Assembly: GCA_016778465.1 (NCBI GenBank)
Contig: JADHPM010000012.1
Coordinates: 1 to 35,063 of the forward strand
Length of the DNA stretch: 35,063 nucleotides
From: Methylophilaceae bacterium
GTDB taxonomy: Bacteria > Pseudomonadota > Gammaproteobacteria > Burkholderiales > Methylophilaceae
Reading direction: 5' to 3'
Shown: positions 1-8,900 of the stretch, in pieces
How the letters are laid out: each line of letters starts with the position of its first letter
How positions within the stretch are numbered: the first letter of the stretch is position 1
Made by a program: the position numbers and the translations under genes
Notes under the pieces: model-generated
Seen by the model: only the letters and a program-made list of their open reading frames with translations
Told to the model about the DNA's origin: nothing
The model's database searches: none

Positions 1-353
1 AAACTCTTGCATCTTATTTGTCATGGTTGGCAATGTTTTTTCTGTTGTGCGGACCTGTGATTGGCAATGTCAGTGCGAACGAGGATAACAGTTTTATTGA
101 TGTTATATGTTCTGCCAATGGTATACGTTTGGTTGAAGCCAGCGATACGCCTCAAGATTCATTGATGGATAAAAATCTCTCATATTGTGAAGTTTGTAAT
201 TTCACAAACGGTATGGTCGTTGATAATAGCCAACCCTCCTTAGCTTGGTCAGGTATCAAGAATCAAGCGAGTATTCAGGCCATTGAAAAGCCAATTTTCT
301 TTGCCCACTATCGTTTCCTAACCTTTTCCTCACAGGCTCCACCTCAATTATAA
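1..353 (+). CDS. DUF2946-like small exported protein (5' end outside window)
   Basis: The reading frame is open to the left window edge, so the gene probably begins outside. In-window starts would be TTG at 18 or ATG at 33. The N-terminal part (LAMFFLLCGPVIGNVSA) looks like a signal peptide or membrane segment. The mature part has a Cys (VICSANG) and a CEVC pair. It ends FSSQAPPQL, resembling the C-terminal APP motif I associate with DUF2946 proteins. That family is poorly characterised and often sits beside copper or TonB-receptor genes. The next gene is a TonB receptor with a copper-type motif, 56 bases downstream in the same direction. A role in handling a soft metal in the envelope is inferred. 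The family call rests on length, Cys pattern and C-terminus only. Confidence 0.6.
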   Translation, partial: TLASYLSWLAMFFLLCGPVIGNVSANEDNSFIDVICSANGIRLVEASDTPQDSLMDKNLSYCEVCNFTNGMVVDNSQPSLAWSGIKNQASIQAIEKPIFFAHYRFLTFSSQAPPQL

Positions 354-365
354 GTTTCTCAAAAA

Positions 366-377
366 TGGCCAATGGCC
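366..377 (+). other. Short inverted repeat upstream of TonB receptor
   Basis: GGCC-AAT-GGCC lies between the DUF2946-like gene and the TonB receptor and is followed by TTTATT. The stem is only four base pairs. It could weakly attenuate transcription or protect an RNA end, but it is too short to call a terminator. Confidence 0.25.
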
Positions 378-409
378 TTTATTATTAATTTCAACTGAGA
401 GAAGTATAA

Positions 410-2599
410 ATGAGACAACTTTTTTTGACATGTTTATTGATGTCAGCTCTGGCTGTACATGCAAATACAACTACGACTAAAGCAATTGAAGTACAGGATA
501 AGAAAGAGTCCCCATTCGGTGAGAGCAGCTTAATATTTGACGCCATCGATGAGCAAGAGCCTATCAGCTATGACAGCGGCGAGCTACTTGATTATTTTTT
601 AGGGGTTAATCGAATACAAAATGGGGGTTTTTCAAGCCTACCTTCCATTCAAGGGTTAAGTGATGACCGAATAAAGATAAAGATTGATGGAATGAATTTA
701 ATTTCATCATGCGCCAACCATATGAACGCTCCTCTGGCCTATGCCGTTTCATCAAATATTGATGAAATGTCAGTGGTAGCAGGACTATCGTCTGTCAGCC
801 AGGGAGGTGATAATACTGGTGGCGTGATAAAAATTGAGAGCTCTCTGGCAACATTCTCCAGCAGTCAGGAATGGTCCGTTGATCAACGAGCGCAAAGCTA
901 TTTTAAAAGTAATAATGAGACCATTGGTTTAAATTATGCAGCAACTGCTAGCAATGACAGTTCCTCCATTCGCTACCATGGCTCAGGAGTGAAGGGAAAA
1001 AATTACCATGCTGGGGGCGATTTTAAGGATGCTGGGCAAGCGGCGAGTGACAGGGGGTACTTGGCCGGTGACGAGGTCGGATCCACACAATTTAAGAATA
1101 CAAGCCACCAATTAAACCTATCCAAAAAAATTGCCAACGATATATACGACCTTCAACTCGGCTACCACCATAGTCCCTATGAGTCTTTCGCAAATCAGAG
1201 AATGGATTCGGTAGATAATACTTCGTTACAGTCAAAGTTTTCAATAACGAGTGATTATGATTGGGGAAACACACTTTCCACCTTTTATATTGACGATACA
1301 AAACACAAACATAATTTTGGTTCAGACAAGCAATATTATTATGCCAATGGCATGATGACCTCCTATGGCATGCCCATGAAGTCTGAAGGGAAAACGGCGG
1401 GATTAAATATAGATGCGCAAATCTTCCTTAACGATAAGGATACCCTTAAGACAGGTATTGAATTGCAATATTATCGACTCGACGATACGTTCTATGCATC
1501 CCCGACCGATACATCAACGATGATGGGTCCGGGCAACTTTCAGAATATAAATAATGGCAAAAGAGACCGTTTTGATATTTACACACAGCTCGACAGGGCT
1601 TGGAGTGACGAGTGGCTAACCTCGCTCGGCATTAGGTATGGTTTTGTCAATATGGATGCCGATGATATCCAGGGTTACAGCACAACGACAAACATGATGA
1701 CAAATCAGGTCACTGATTCAACAGCCTTTAACAACTCAGACCGCTCAAAGACAGACCACAATATCGATTTGAGTTTATTGGCTAAATACGACCCAAATGA
1801 ATTATCCAATATTGAGGTAGGCTACACCATGAAAACCAGGAGCCCTAATGTCTATCAGCGCTACACATGGTCGACCTGGACAATGGCAGCAAACATGAAT
1901 AATTTGTACGGGGACGGTAATGGTTATGTGGGTAATGTTAACCTAAAACCAGAGACAGCGCATAAAGTTGGCTTCTTGTACAATTTAAAAAATCAAGACA
2001 AAACATGGGAAGTCAAAGTAAATCCATACTACGCCCTCATTGAAGACTACATCGATGCGGTGAGCATCAATAATTCTCGTCCGGATGGCTTTCGTACCCT
2101 TCAATTTACCAATCAAGATGCCTACATCTATGGCTTTGATGTCCTCGCTGGTGCAGACCTAATAAGCAATTCATCATTCGGTGCGTTTAAAATTCTCACT
2201 AAGATTAATTACCAGCGAGGAAAAAATAAAGATAATGACACCAACCTTTATAATCTCATGCCGCTCAATGCCATAATTGCTCTTAATCACAACTATCAGA
2301 GATGGGCTAATACCCTTTCGGCGAAGATTGTTGATGAAAAGGATAGGGTGGATGCAGAGAGATTGGAGCGGCAAACGGCGGGCTATACAATCTTTGATTT
2401 TAAGACCTCTTATAGCTACGAGTCGCTGCAAATTGATGCTGGTATTGATAACATCTTAGATAAAAAATATGATGATCCATTGGGCGGCGAGTACCTAGGG
2501 CAGGGTGCAACCATGTCTACAGGAATTCAAAAAGACACAGGTACCCAGGTCCCGGGGATGGGGCGCTCCTTTAATCTTTCCTTAACCTATAATTTTTAA
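410..2599 (+). CDS. TonB-dependent outer-membrane receptor, probable copper type (OprC/NosA-like)
   Basis: A 729-residue receptor: signal peptide (about 1-18), plug domain (about 50-165), then a beta barrel ending in the aromatic C-terminus LSLTYNF. The plug contains KIDGMNLISSCANHMNAP, giving a CxxxM element (C101, M105, with H104 between). This resembles the copper site known for OprC and NosA. Met-rich stretches occur in probable loops: GMMTSYGMPM (about 1345-1380), STMMGPG (about 1515-1535), TTNMMTNQ (about 1688-1705) and TMAANMNN (about 1880-1905). These suit Cu(I)/Cu(II) capture. The ATG is preceded by GAGAGAAG at good spacing. The gene sits between a DUF2946-like gene and small Cys-containing exported proteins. 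The TonB receptor call is very secure; the copper substrate is inferred from the motif and context. Confidence 0.9.
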   Translation: MRQLFLTCLLMSALAVHANTTTTKAIEVQDKKESPFGESSLIFDAIDEQEPISYDSGELLDYFLGVNRIQNGGFSSLPSIQGLSDDRIKIKIDGMNLISSCANHMNAPLAYAVSSNIDEMSVVAGLSSVSQGGDNTGGVIKIESSLATFSSSQEWSVDQRAQSYFKSNNETIGLNYAATASNDSSSIRYHGSGVKGKNYHAGGDFKDAGQAASDRGYLAGDEVGSTQFKNTSHQLNLSKKIANDIYDLQLGYHHSPYESFANQRMDSVDNTSLQSKFSITSDYDWGNTLSTFYIDDTKHKHNFGSDKQYYYANGMMTSYGMPMKSEGKTAGLNIDAQIFLNDKDTLKTGIELQYYRLDDTFYASPTDTSTMMGPGNFQNINNGKRDRFDIYTQLDRAWSDEWLTSLGIRYGFVNMDADDIQGYSTTTNMMTNQVTDSTAFNNSDRSKTDHNIDLSLLAKYDPNELSNIEVGYTMKTRSPNVYQRYTWSTWTMAANMNNLYGDGNGYVGNVNLKPETAHKVGFLYNLKNQDKTWEVKVNPYYALIEDYIDAVSINNSRPDGFRTLQFTNQDAYIYGFDVLAGADLISNSSFGAFKILTKINYQRGKNKDNDTNLYNLMPLNAIIALNHNYQRWANTLSAKIVDEKDRVDAERLERQTAGYTIFDFKTSYSYESLQIDAGIDNILDKKYDDPLGGEYLGQGATMSTGIQKDTGTQVPGMGRSFNLSLTYNF

Positions 2600-2637
2600 A
2601 TTTGAATGACGGACGCTATAGGTTTAACATAGCATGG

Positions 2638-2901
2638 ATGCGGATAGTATTGTTGATGGTATTGTGTTCTTTCAGCCTGACTGTTTTTTCTGAAGTCAGC
2701 CAGTCGTTGGAGAAACTAATCGTTTCAAAAAAACAGGTAACGGACTCTGACCTATGTCAAAACATAACACTCATAGAAGATAAAGTGTTTTGTTTTAAAG
2801 AGAGCCGTATCACGTTGAACGCATGCGGCAAGAGCTCTGATTGGCCCTGCCTTGATGAAAAGGGCTGTCTTGTTATTGATCGTTATCTCCTAAATGAATA
2901 A
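2638..2901 (+). CDS. Small Cys-containing exported protein, unknown
   Basis: I do not recognise a family. About 87 residues begin with a clear signal peptide (MRIVLLMVLCSFSLTVFS). The short mature domain carries five cysteines (in DLCQ, VFCF, NACG, WPCL and GCLV). A TTG at 2602, three bases after the receptor stop, would add 12 residues. The ATG at 2638 gives a more typical signal peptide, but neither start has a good ribosome-binding site, so the start is uncertain. The 3' end overlaps the next gene by 8 bases, implying translational coupling. The position directly behind a copper-type TonB receptor suggests a periplasmic metal-binding or disulfide-stabilised partner; this is inference. Confidence 0.7.
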   Translation: MRIVLLMVLCSFSLTVFSEVSQSLEKLIVSKKQVTDSDLCQNITLIEDKVFCFKESRITLNACGKSSDWPCLDEKGCLVIDRYLLNE

Positions 2902-3283
2902 GTCCAAGACAGCTTTTTTTTCTCTAATTTTTTTGTTTATGATAGTGGGCTATTACTTTGCCACAAATCCATTTCAGTATCGAGTACATGAATGCAGCAA
3001 AAGTGAACTAGCATTAAAGCAAAAACTCGTCGTTAACCGCTATTTTCCTGACACCTATGAGATAATTTTTAAGGGGCAGATATACCCATTGGGCTCGTGC
3101 CGACATGATGAAACTATTTCTTGCTCAAACAGAGTGGATAATTATGAGGTTGATCGAATCGAATTTGATCCGATTAAATTAAGCCTCGAGCACCACTGGG
3201 AGCGGTATGATTCTGGTGAGTATGTCTTTGACAAAACACAAATCATTAAGACGAAGATGCAAGATTTTTATTCATGCGAGTAA
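2894..3283 (+). CDS. Small membrane-anchored Cys-containing protein, unknown
   Basis: Unrecognised 129-residue protein. An N-terminal hydrophobic segment (about residues 7-24, FFSLIFLFMIVGYYFA) is followed by a polar domain with four cysteines (HECSK, GSCRH, ISCSN, YSCE). It could be exported or anchored by the uncleaved segment. The ATG overlaps the end of the preceding gene by 8 bases with no separate ribosome-binding site, which fits translational coupling. It ends three bases before the MEKHLA gene, so it is an internal member of the TonB-receptor operon. The four Cys could form two disulfides or a metal site. No function is assigned. Confidence 0.7.
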   Translation: MNKSKTAFFSLIFLFMIVGYYFATNPFQYRVHECSKSELALKQKLVVNRYFPDTYEIIFKGQIYPLGSCRHDETISCSNRVDNYEVDRIEFDPIKLSLEHHWERYDSGEYVFDKTQIIKTKMQDFYSCE

Positions 3284-3286
3284 GTT

Positions 3287-3730
3287 TTGAAATTAGATAA
3301 CGCAGACCACTGCGTAAAATTGTTTGAAAGTTATAAAAAAACAACAGGAAACTTGCTGTGTAATCATCCTCAAGGTACTCCCCTCGAGGTTTTAATAAAT
3401 GAATTATCTTTTCCAATTGCAAGTCACACAAATACCACGATTCCCCTCTTTAACTATGCAAATTTGGCGATGCTAAATCTTTTTGGCATGAGCCGGTCTG
3501 AGTTTATTGGTTTAGAATCCAGTGCTTCTGCTTCAAAAGAAAATCAAGTTGAGAGAGCACATCTATTAAATACAGTAAAAAGTCACGGCTTTATTGATAA
3601 TTACCAAGGTTACCGTTTAAGAAAAGATGGTACCGAATTTTTTATCAAGAAAGCCACGATTTGGAATGTGTTTAATTTTAAAGGTGAGCTTGACGGACAA
3701 GCCGTCATTATTTATGACTGGCAAATATGA
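3287..3730 (+). CDS. MEKHLA-domain protein (PAS-like sensor domain)
   Basis: A 147-residue protein starting at TTG, three bases after the previous stop. Nearly its whole length matches what I know of the MEKHLA domain: PLFNYANLAMLNLFGMSRSE, then SASASKENQVERAHLL, GFIDNYQGYRLRKDGTEF, and a final GQAVIIYDW. MEKHLA domains are PAS-related folds found alone in many bacteria, with ligand and partner unknown. No output domain (kinase, HTH, GGDEF) is attached, so it would act through another protein. There is no signal peptide, so it is cytoplasmic, unlike the other members of this operon. It ends two bases from the convergent ylqF. The family call is good; the link to metal uptake is inference. Confidence 0.8.
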   Translation: MKLDNADHCVKLFESYKKTTGNLLCNHPQGTPLEVLINELSFPIASHTNTTIPLFNYANLAMLNLFGMSRSEFIGLESSASASKENQVERAHLLNTVKSHGFIDNYQGYRLRKDGTEFFIKKATIWNVFNFKGELDGQAVIIYDWQI

Positions 3731-3732
3731 CC

Positions 3733-4593
3733 TTATTTTTTTGGTCTTGATTTTAATCTAGTCGCTGGAGATTCCAAAGATATTTTGCCAAGCAGGCCTT
3801 GGCGATAGTCGCTAAGGATTGTGACGGCGGCTTTATGGATGTCAAACTCACCCCCTTTGATTTTAAAACCGCGCTGCTTTGCAACCGCAGCAAGAAAAAA
3901 TTCATCTCTGGGAAGTGGTGTCTCGAGCTTGTATTTTTGCATTAATAGTGCAGGGTAAGTTTCCTTAATAATGTCATACAAGAAAAGTGCTGTCTCAATT
4001 TCGTCATAGGCGTTTATGCCTATCGTATGCGAGGCTGCTAAGAGTAAACCATCTGTTTCGTTATCAATTTTTGGCCACATCATGCCGGGCGAGTCGGTTA
4101 AGATCATCTGATTATTTAATTCAATTCTTTGCAATGATTTAGTGATAGCAGGTTCGTTTCCGGTTTTAGCAATTTTTTTATTTTTCAGTGTATTCACAAT
4201 CGTCGACTTCCCGACGTTCGGTACACCCATTATCAGCATGCGTAATGGCTTAATCGGGGTGCCTCGATGGGGGGCAATTTTTACGCACGCTGGAATAATT
4301 CTCTTAACCTCGGCGCTCTGTTTTGCTGAAATCGCAATGCATAATGTTTTCGGTTGTTGGTTAAAAAATTTAATCCATTCTTGGGTAGTCGTATCATCTG
4401 CTAGGTCAGCCTTATTTAAAACCTTTAAGTGTGGTCGCTGCCTTTGGTTGCGGATGGATTCAATCATAGGGTTTGTTGAGGCGCCTGGAATACGTGCGTC
4501 TAAGACTTCTATGACAAGGTCATTAATTTGTAGAGCCTCCTCAAGCTTTTTTTTAGCAGCGGTCATGTGACCAGGAAACCATTGAATACTCAT
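3733..4593 (-). CDS. ylqF: Ribosome biogenesis GTPase YlqF/RbgA family
   Basis: A 286-residue circularly permuted GTPase. The G motifs appear in the order G4 NKAD (60-63), G1 GVPNVGKS (123-130), G3 DSPG (167-170). This permutation and the N-terminal IQWFPGHM signature define the YlqF/RbgA family. In Bacillus subtilis RbgA promotes late assembly of the 50S subunit; the same role is likely here. The C-terminal domain (about 190-286) matches the family's RNA-binding region. The ATG at 4593 is preceded on the minus strand by AAAGGA, a good ribosome-binding site. It is divergent from a methyltransferase (51 bases between) and convergent with the MEKHLA gene, apparently monocistronic. Confidence 0.92.
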   Translation of the reverse strand: MSIQWFPGHMTAAKKKLEEALQINDLVIEVLDARIPGASTNPMIESIRNQRQRPHLKVLNKADLADDTTTQEWIKFFNQQPKTLCIAISAKQSAEVKRIIPACVKIAPHRGTPIKPLRMLIMGVPNVGKSTIVNTLKNKKIAKTGNEPAITKSLQRIELNNQMILTDSPGMMWPKIDNETDGLLLAASHTIGINAYDEIETALFLYDIIKETYPALLMQKYKLETPLPRDEFFLAAVAKQRGFKIKGGEFDIHKAAVTILSDYRQGLLGKISLESPATRLKSRPKK

Positions 4594-4630
4594 TGTAATC
4601 CTTTTAAATTACCCACAGTTTATATTGGGG

Positions 4631-4636
4631 TACACT
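4631..4636 (+). promoter_or_regulatory. Candidate -10 (TACACT) for a leaderless methyltransferase mRNA
   Basis: TACACT ends 7 bases before the ATG at 4644. Transcription would start at or one base before the start codon, and no Shine-Dalgarno sequence is present. I see no convincing -35, so the promoter call is moderate. Confidence 0.4.
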
Positions 4637-4643
4637 TATTCCT

Positions 4644-5453
4644 ATGACTGAAATAGATGAAATAAAACCTCAGCAATCCATAGAATTATTGAAGCACTTG
4701 CATATTTTAACGCGTGATGGAAAAATTAATCAGGATTCACGGCGTAAGTTGAAACAAGTTTATCATTTGTATCAATTCATTGAGCCTATTCTTGAAGAGA
4801 TAAACCTTAATAAGCCAAGTTTTTCTCTTGTCGATCATGGGGCGGGAAAATCTTACCTTGGTTTTATTTTATATGATCTCTTTATTAAATTAACCGCAGG
4901 AAGCGTGCTTGGCATTGAAAGAAATATTGAGTTAGTTCTAGCTTCGGAGCAATTAGCAAAAACATTTAAATTTGAGCGTATGAAGTTTATTGCGGCCAAT
5001 ACTGATCAGTCATTGAAGATCGTTGATGGTAATGTTGATATTGTGACAGCCCTGCATGCCTGCGATACAGCGACAGATGATGCGTTGCATTTTGGCATTG
5101 AGAGGGCTGCAGATTGGATCATATTAATTCCTTGCTGTCAGGCGGAGGTTGCAAAGTTATTACGTGCACACAAAAGCCAATCCCTCAAAAACCCACTCGC
5201 TGAATTATGGCGCCACGGTATTCACACACGAGAGCTGGGTAGCCATGTTACTAATGTTCTAAGGTGCCTTCTTTTGGAATCGCAAGGATACCAGGTAACT
5301 GTAACCGAGCTAGTGGGCTGGGAGCATTCCATGAAAAATGAATTAATTATTGCAAAAAAAACTAATCAAATTAAAGGCAATGCAAAGGCACGTATCGAAA
5401 AAATACTAGGCGAGTTTAATCTCCTCGAGTTAAAATCTAAATTTCTCATTTAG
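4644..5453 (+). CDS. SAM-dependent methyltransferase, METTL25/Methyltransf_32-like
   Basis: A 269-residue class I methyltransferase. The SAM-binding region is SLVDHGAGKSYLGF (motif I, about 61-74), followed by an acidic residue in GIERN at the end of strand 2. Later elements are VDIVTALHACDTATDDAL and LIPCCQAEV. The HACD...PCCQ arrangement is typical of the METTL25/GSTCD-like family (PF13679 type). Some members act on RNA, but bacterial substrates are not established. It heads a + strand run with a periplasmic protein, hrpA, a spermidine-synthase-like gene and rlmL, so an RNA-related job is plausible but unproven. No ribosome-binding site precedes the ATG. Confidence 0.8.
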   Translation: MTEIDEIKPQQSIELLKHLHILTRDGKINQDSRRKLKQVYHLYQFIEPILEEINLNKPSFSLVDHGAGKSYLGFILYDLFIKLTAGSVLGIERNIELVLASEQLAKTFKFERMKFIAANTDQSLKIVDGNVDIVTALHACDTATDDALHFGIERAADWIILIPCCQAEVAKLLRAHKSQSLKNPLAELWRHGIHTRELGSHVTNVLRCLLLESQGYQVTVTELVGWEHSMKNELIIAKKTNQIKGNAKARIEKILGEFNLLELKSKFLI

Positions 5454-5468
5454 CTTACAGGGGGCGCC

Positions 5469-5888
5469 ATGAAATTTTTTCAAATCCTTTTTTTTATGCT
5501 TTTAGTGGGGGGTTTAAAAACTTTGCATGCTCAGGATTTAAGCGGTAAATATGACTGTATCGGACAAGACCTTCACGAAGGCGAATTCAAGGGAATGGTA
5601 ACCATTCAGATACAACCAGACTACAGTAATGAGCAATATCAAAGTTATTCATTCGAGCTTAGTGTGCCAGACTTTGGTGTCTACCTTGGGTTTATGGCTG
5701 CTGAGGGCATGATTGCTGGAATTTATTTTGCCTTAGAGGATGAGACTACCCAAGACTACGGTGTGGCAACGGCGAAGTTTTTTGTTAACGATAACGGTGA
5801 GCTTGCTTTTAAAAAATTCTACTATGAACCTAATTACAAGGGTGGCAACACTGGAATTGAGGAATGCGTCAGGGTTAAAAAAATATAA
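5469..5888 (+). CDS. Small periplasmic protein, unknown
   Basis: A 139-residue protein with a signal peptide (MKFFQILFFMLLVGGLKTLHAQ, cleavage likely after HA at about 21). The mature domain starts DLSGKYDCIGQD and ends GIEECVRVKK, so the two cysteines sit near opposite ends and could form one disulfide. The beginning, 'L-G-Y-C-G', and the alternating pattern suggest a small beta-rich, lipocalin-like or Heme-binding-like fold, but I cannot name a family. A strong ribosome-binding site (AGGGGG) sits 7 bases before the ATG. It lies 15 bases after the methyltransferase and 16 before the hrpA region, so it is likely co-transcribed. Confidence 0.75.
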   Translation: MKFFQILFFMLLVGGLKTLHAQDLSGKYDCIGQDLHEGEFKGMVTIQIQPDYSNEQYQSYSFELSVPDFGVYLGFMAAEGMIAGIYFALEDETTQDYGVATAKFFVNDNGELAFKKFYYEPNYKGGNTGIEECVRVKKI

Positions 5889-5904
5889 TAATGACGTTAA
5901 TAAT

Positions 5905-8900
5905 ATGAAAAAAAGAGGATGTTATTAGAGAGATTCCCAAGAATATTTATTTTCCTGAAAACCTACCGGTCACCGAAAAACATGATGAAATCATAAAAGT
6001 CATTCGGCAAAATCAGGTCAGTATAATCTGTGGTGAGACTGGGTCAGGTAAGACAACCCAGCTACCTAAAATCTGCCTCGAACTTGGCCTAGGCTCGCAA
6101 AATCAAATTGGTCACACACAGCCCCGAAGGATTGCTGCTCGCTCTGTCGCAACGAGAATTGCCGAAGAAATGAACACAAATTTGGGGGACCTTGTCGGTT
6201 TTAAGGTTCGCTTTGCGGAAAAATTATCAAAAAAAACTGCCATCAAGGTCATGACGGATGGGATTCTGCTTGCAGAAACCCAGCACGATCCTTTATTAAA
6301 AAATTATGGCGCAATAATAATTGATGAGGCACATGAGCGCAGTTTAAACATTGATTTTCTCCTTGGCTATTTAAAAAAACTCATCACGCAGCGCAAAGAC
6401 CTAAAGCTGATTATCACCAGCGCTACGATTGATGTGGATAAATTTTCGGCGCATTTTCACAGCGCACCAATCGTCCAAATATCTGGCCGCACATACCCGG
6501 TCGATATTATTTACCGGCCCTTAAAAAAAATATCAGATGCACTTATTGAGAGCTTAGAGGACGGCATTGTTGGGGTTATAACTGAGCTCGGCAGGACAGA
6601 GGGTGACATCCTTGTTTTTTTACCCGGCGAGCGGGATATTCATGATACAAAGAAATATCTCGCAGACCGTTTCAAGGGACAATTTGATGTTCTGCCTTTA
6701 TTTTCAAGATTGCCTGTAAAGGAACAGCAAAAAATTTTTCAACCTGCCACACAAAAACGGATTATCCTTGCTACGAACATTGCCGAAACCTCACTTACTG
6801 TCCCCGGCATTAAATACGTCATCGACACGGGTTTAGCCAGAGTCATTCGTTACAGCCCCAACCTTAAAATTGATCAACTTCTAATTGAAAAAGTTTCTAA
6901 GGCGTCTGCAAACCAACGTTCTGGTCGTTGCGGACGAGTGGGTCCAGGGGTTTGTGTAAGACTATACGATGAGGAAGATTTTAATCTAAGACCGGACTTT
7001 ACTGACCCTGAGATTATTCGCACATCGCTAGCATCCGTAATCCTACGCATGGCCGATCTAAATTTAGGTGAGGTAGATAAATTTCCATTTATTCATCCAC
7101 CGTCAAAACGTCTAATTCAGGACGGCTACCAACTTTTGCAAGAGCTAGGTGCTGTTGATGGAAAAAATAAAATTTTACCATTAGGCAAACAAATTGCACG
7201 TCTTCCAATAGATCCAGCCCACGCGAGGGTTCTATTGGAAGCAAAGAAAGAGAACTGCCTCGATGAAATTTTAATTATTATAAGCGCCCTCAGTGTCTCT
7301 GACCCTAGGGAAAGACCTTTAGACAAAGCAGAACAGGCAGATCAGGCGCACCTTCAATTTCATGATCCTGAATCTGGCTTTATCATTTTTTTAAAGTTAT
7401 GGAGACGCTTTCAAAAAGAGGTTAGTAAAAATCAGAGCAAACCATTCCGTCTTTTTTGTCAAAAATATTTTGTTTCATACAATCGTATGCGTGAGTGGCG
7501 AGAGCTCCACAAGCAATTAACCGCAATCATTGATGAAATGAATTTTAATATTAACAAATCAGAAGCAAATTATGATCAGGTACATCGCGCATTACTATCC
7601 GGCCATTTAAGCAATATTGGCCATAAAGAAATTGATGGGCCTATGTACCTTGGTGGAAGGGGGGTGAAGTTTTTAATCGGCCCAAGACTGTTTAGAAATA
7701 AGAATTTTAAATGGATTATGGCTGCAGAAATAATTGACACAGGAAAGAAGTATGCGCAGTGCGTTGCAAAAATTAATGTTGACTGGATAGAAAAATTAGC
7801 ATCACACCTGGTTGATTATGAATACTCAAACCCAAGATGGAATATGAAGTTAGGCCGAGTGGATGCTACACAAAAAACACTTCTTTACGGTCTAATTATC
7901 AATCCAGCCAAGACAGTTCATTATGGGCCGATCGACCCAATTGCATCGAGAGAAATTTTTATTCGTCAGGCGTTAGTGGAAGGAAATTTTGAATCATCTG
8001 CACCTTTTTGGCAACACAACCTTAATTTGATAGCGGAGGTTGAGAAACTTGAGCACAAAGCAAGAAGGCAGGATATTCTTGTAAACGACGATATTTTATA
8101 TGATTTTTATGCGAATAAACTTGAGCAAGATATTATCAATGAAAAGGGCTTTGAGTTCTGGAGAAAAAAAATTGAGCAGACAGATGCAAAATTTTTATTC
8201 CTCACTAAAGACTTTTTAATGCAACACGACGCAGAAAAAATTGATCTTATTCAATTTCCCGAAAATATGGCTTTGGGCAGTACTGAAGTTAATTTGAGTT
8301 ATCACTTTGAGCCCGGACATCCTCGCGATGGCATCTCTATCATGCTTCCTTTTTCCTTGCTGAGTCAATTAGACGAAAATAAATTTGCCTGGCTAGTTCC
8401 CGGCCTTATTAGAGAGAAGGTGACTTTTTTGATTAAAAATTTACCGAAAAATCTGCGTGGGCAGTGCGGACATTTGCAAAATGCCGTTACTGAGTTTTTG
8501 CAACAAAAAAATAAGTCTATGAATTTTAACCAAGCTTTCACAGATTTTATTCGAGATAAATCTAGATCAAATTATAAGCTATCAGATCAAGACCTGTTAA
8601 GGTTACCAGAACATCTTAAGGTGAACTATGTTCTCGTTGATGCGCATAACCATGTTATCGATGAAAGTAGGGATGTGCCATCGTTAAAGTCCAATAACAA
8701 GGAAATTGTGACTGAGGTTATCGAGGAAATTAATTTTGGCATAGAGCAAAGTGAACTTATTTTTTGGCCGAGTGAAGAGATACCAGTATGCATTGAAAAA
8801 GAATGGTCGGGCCAGCTAATCAATGGTTATCCAGCACTGCTCGATTGTAAAACACATACAGATCTGATTGTAATGGACTCGATGGAAAACGCAAAAAAAG

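Noticed and set aside
4142-4570. 142-codon open frame opposite ylqF
   Set aside because: It lies wholly antisense to the conserved GTPase motifs, has no ribosome-binding site and its product has no sensible domain.
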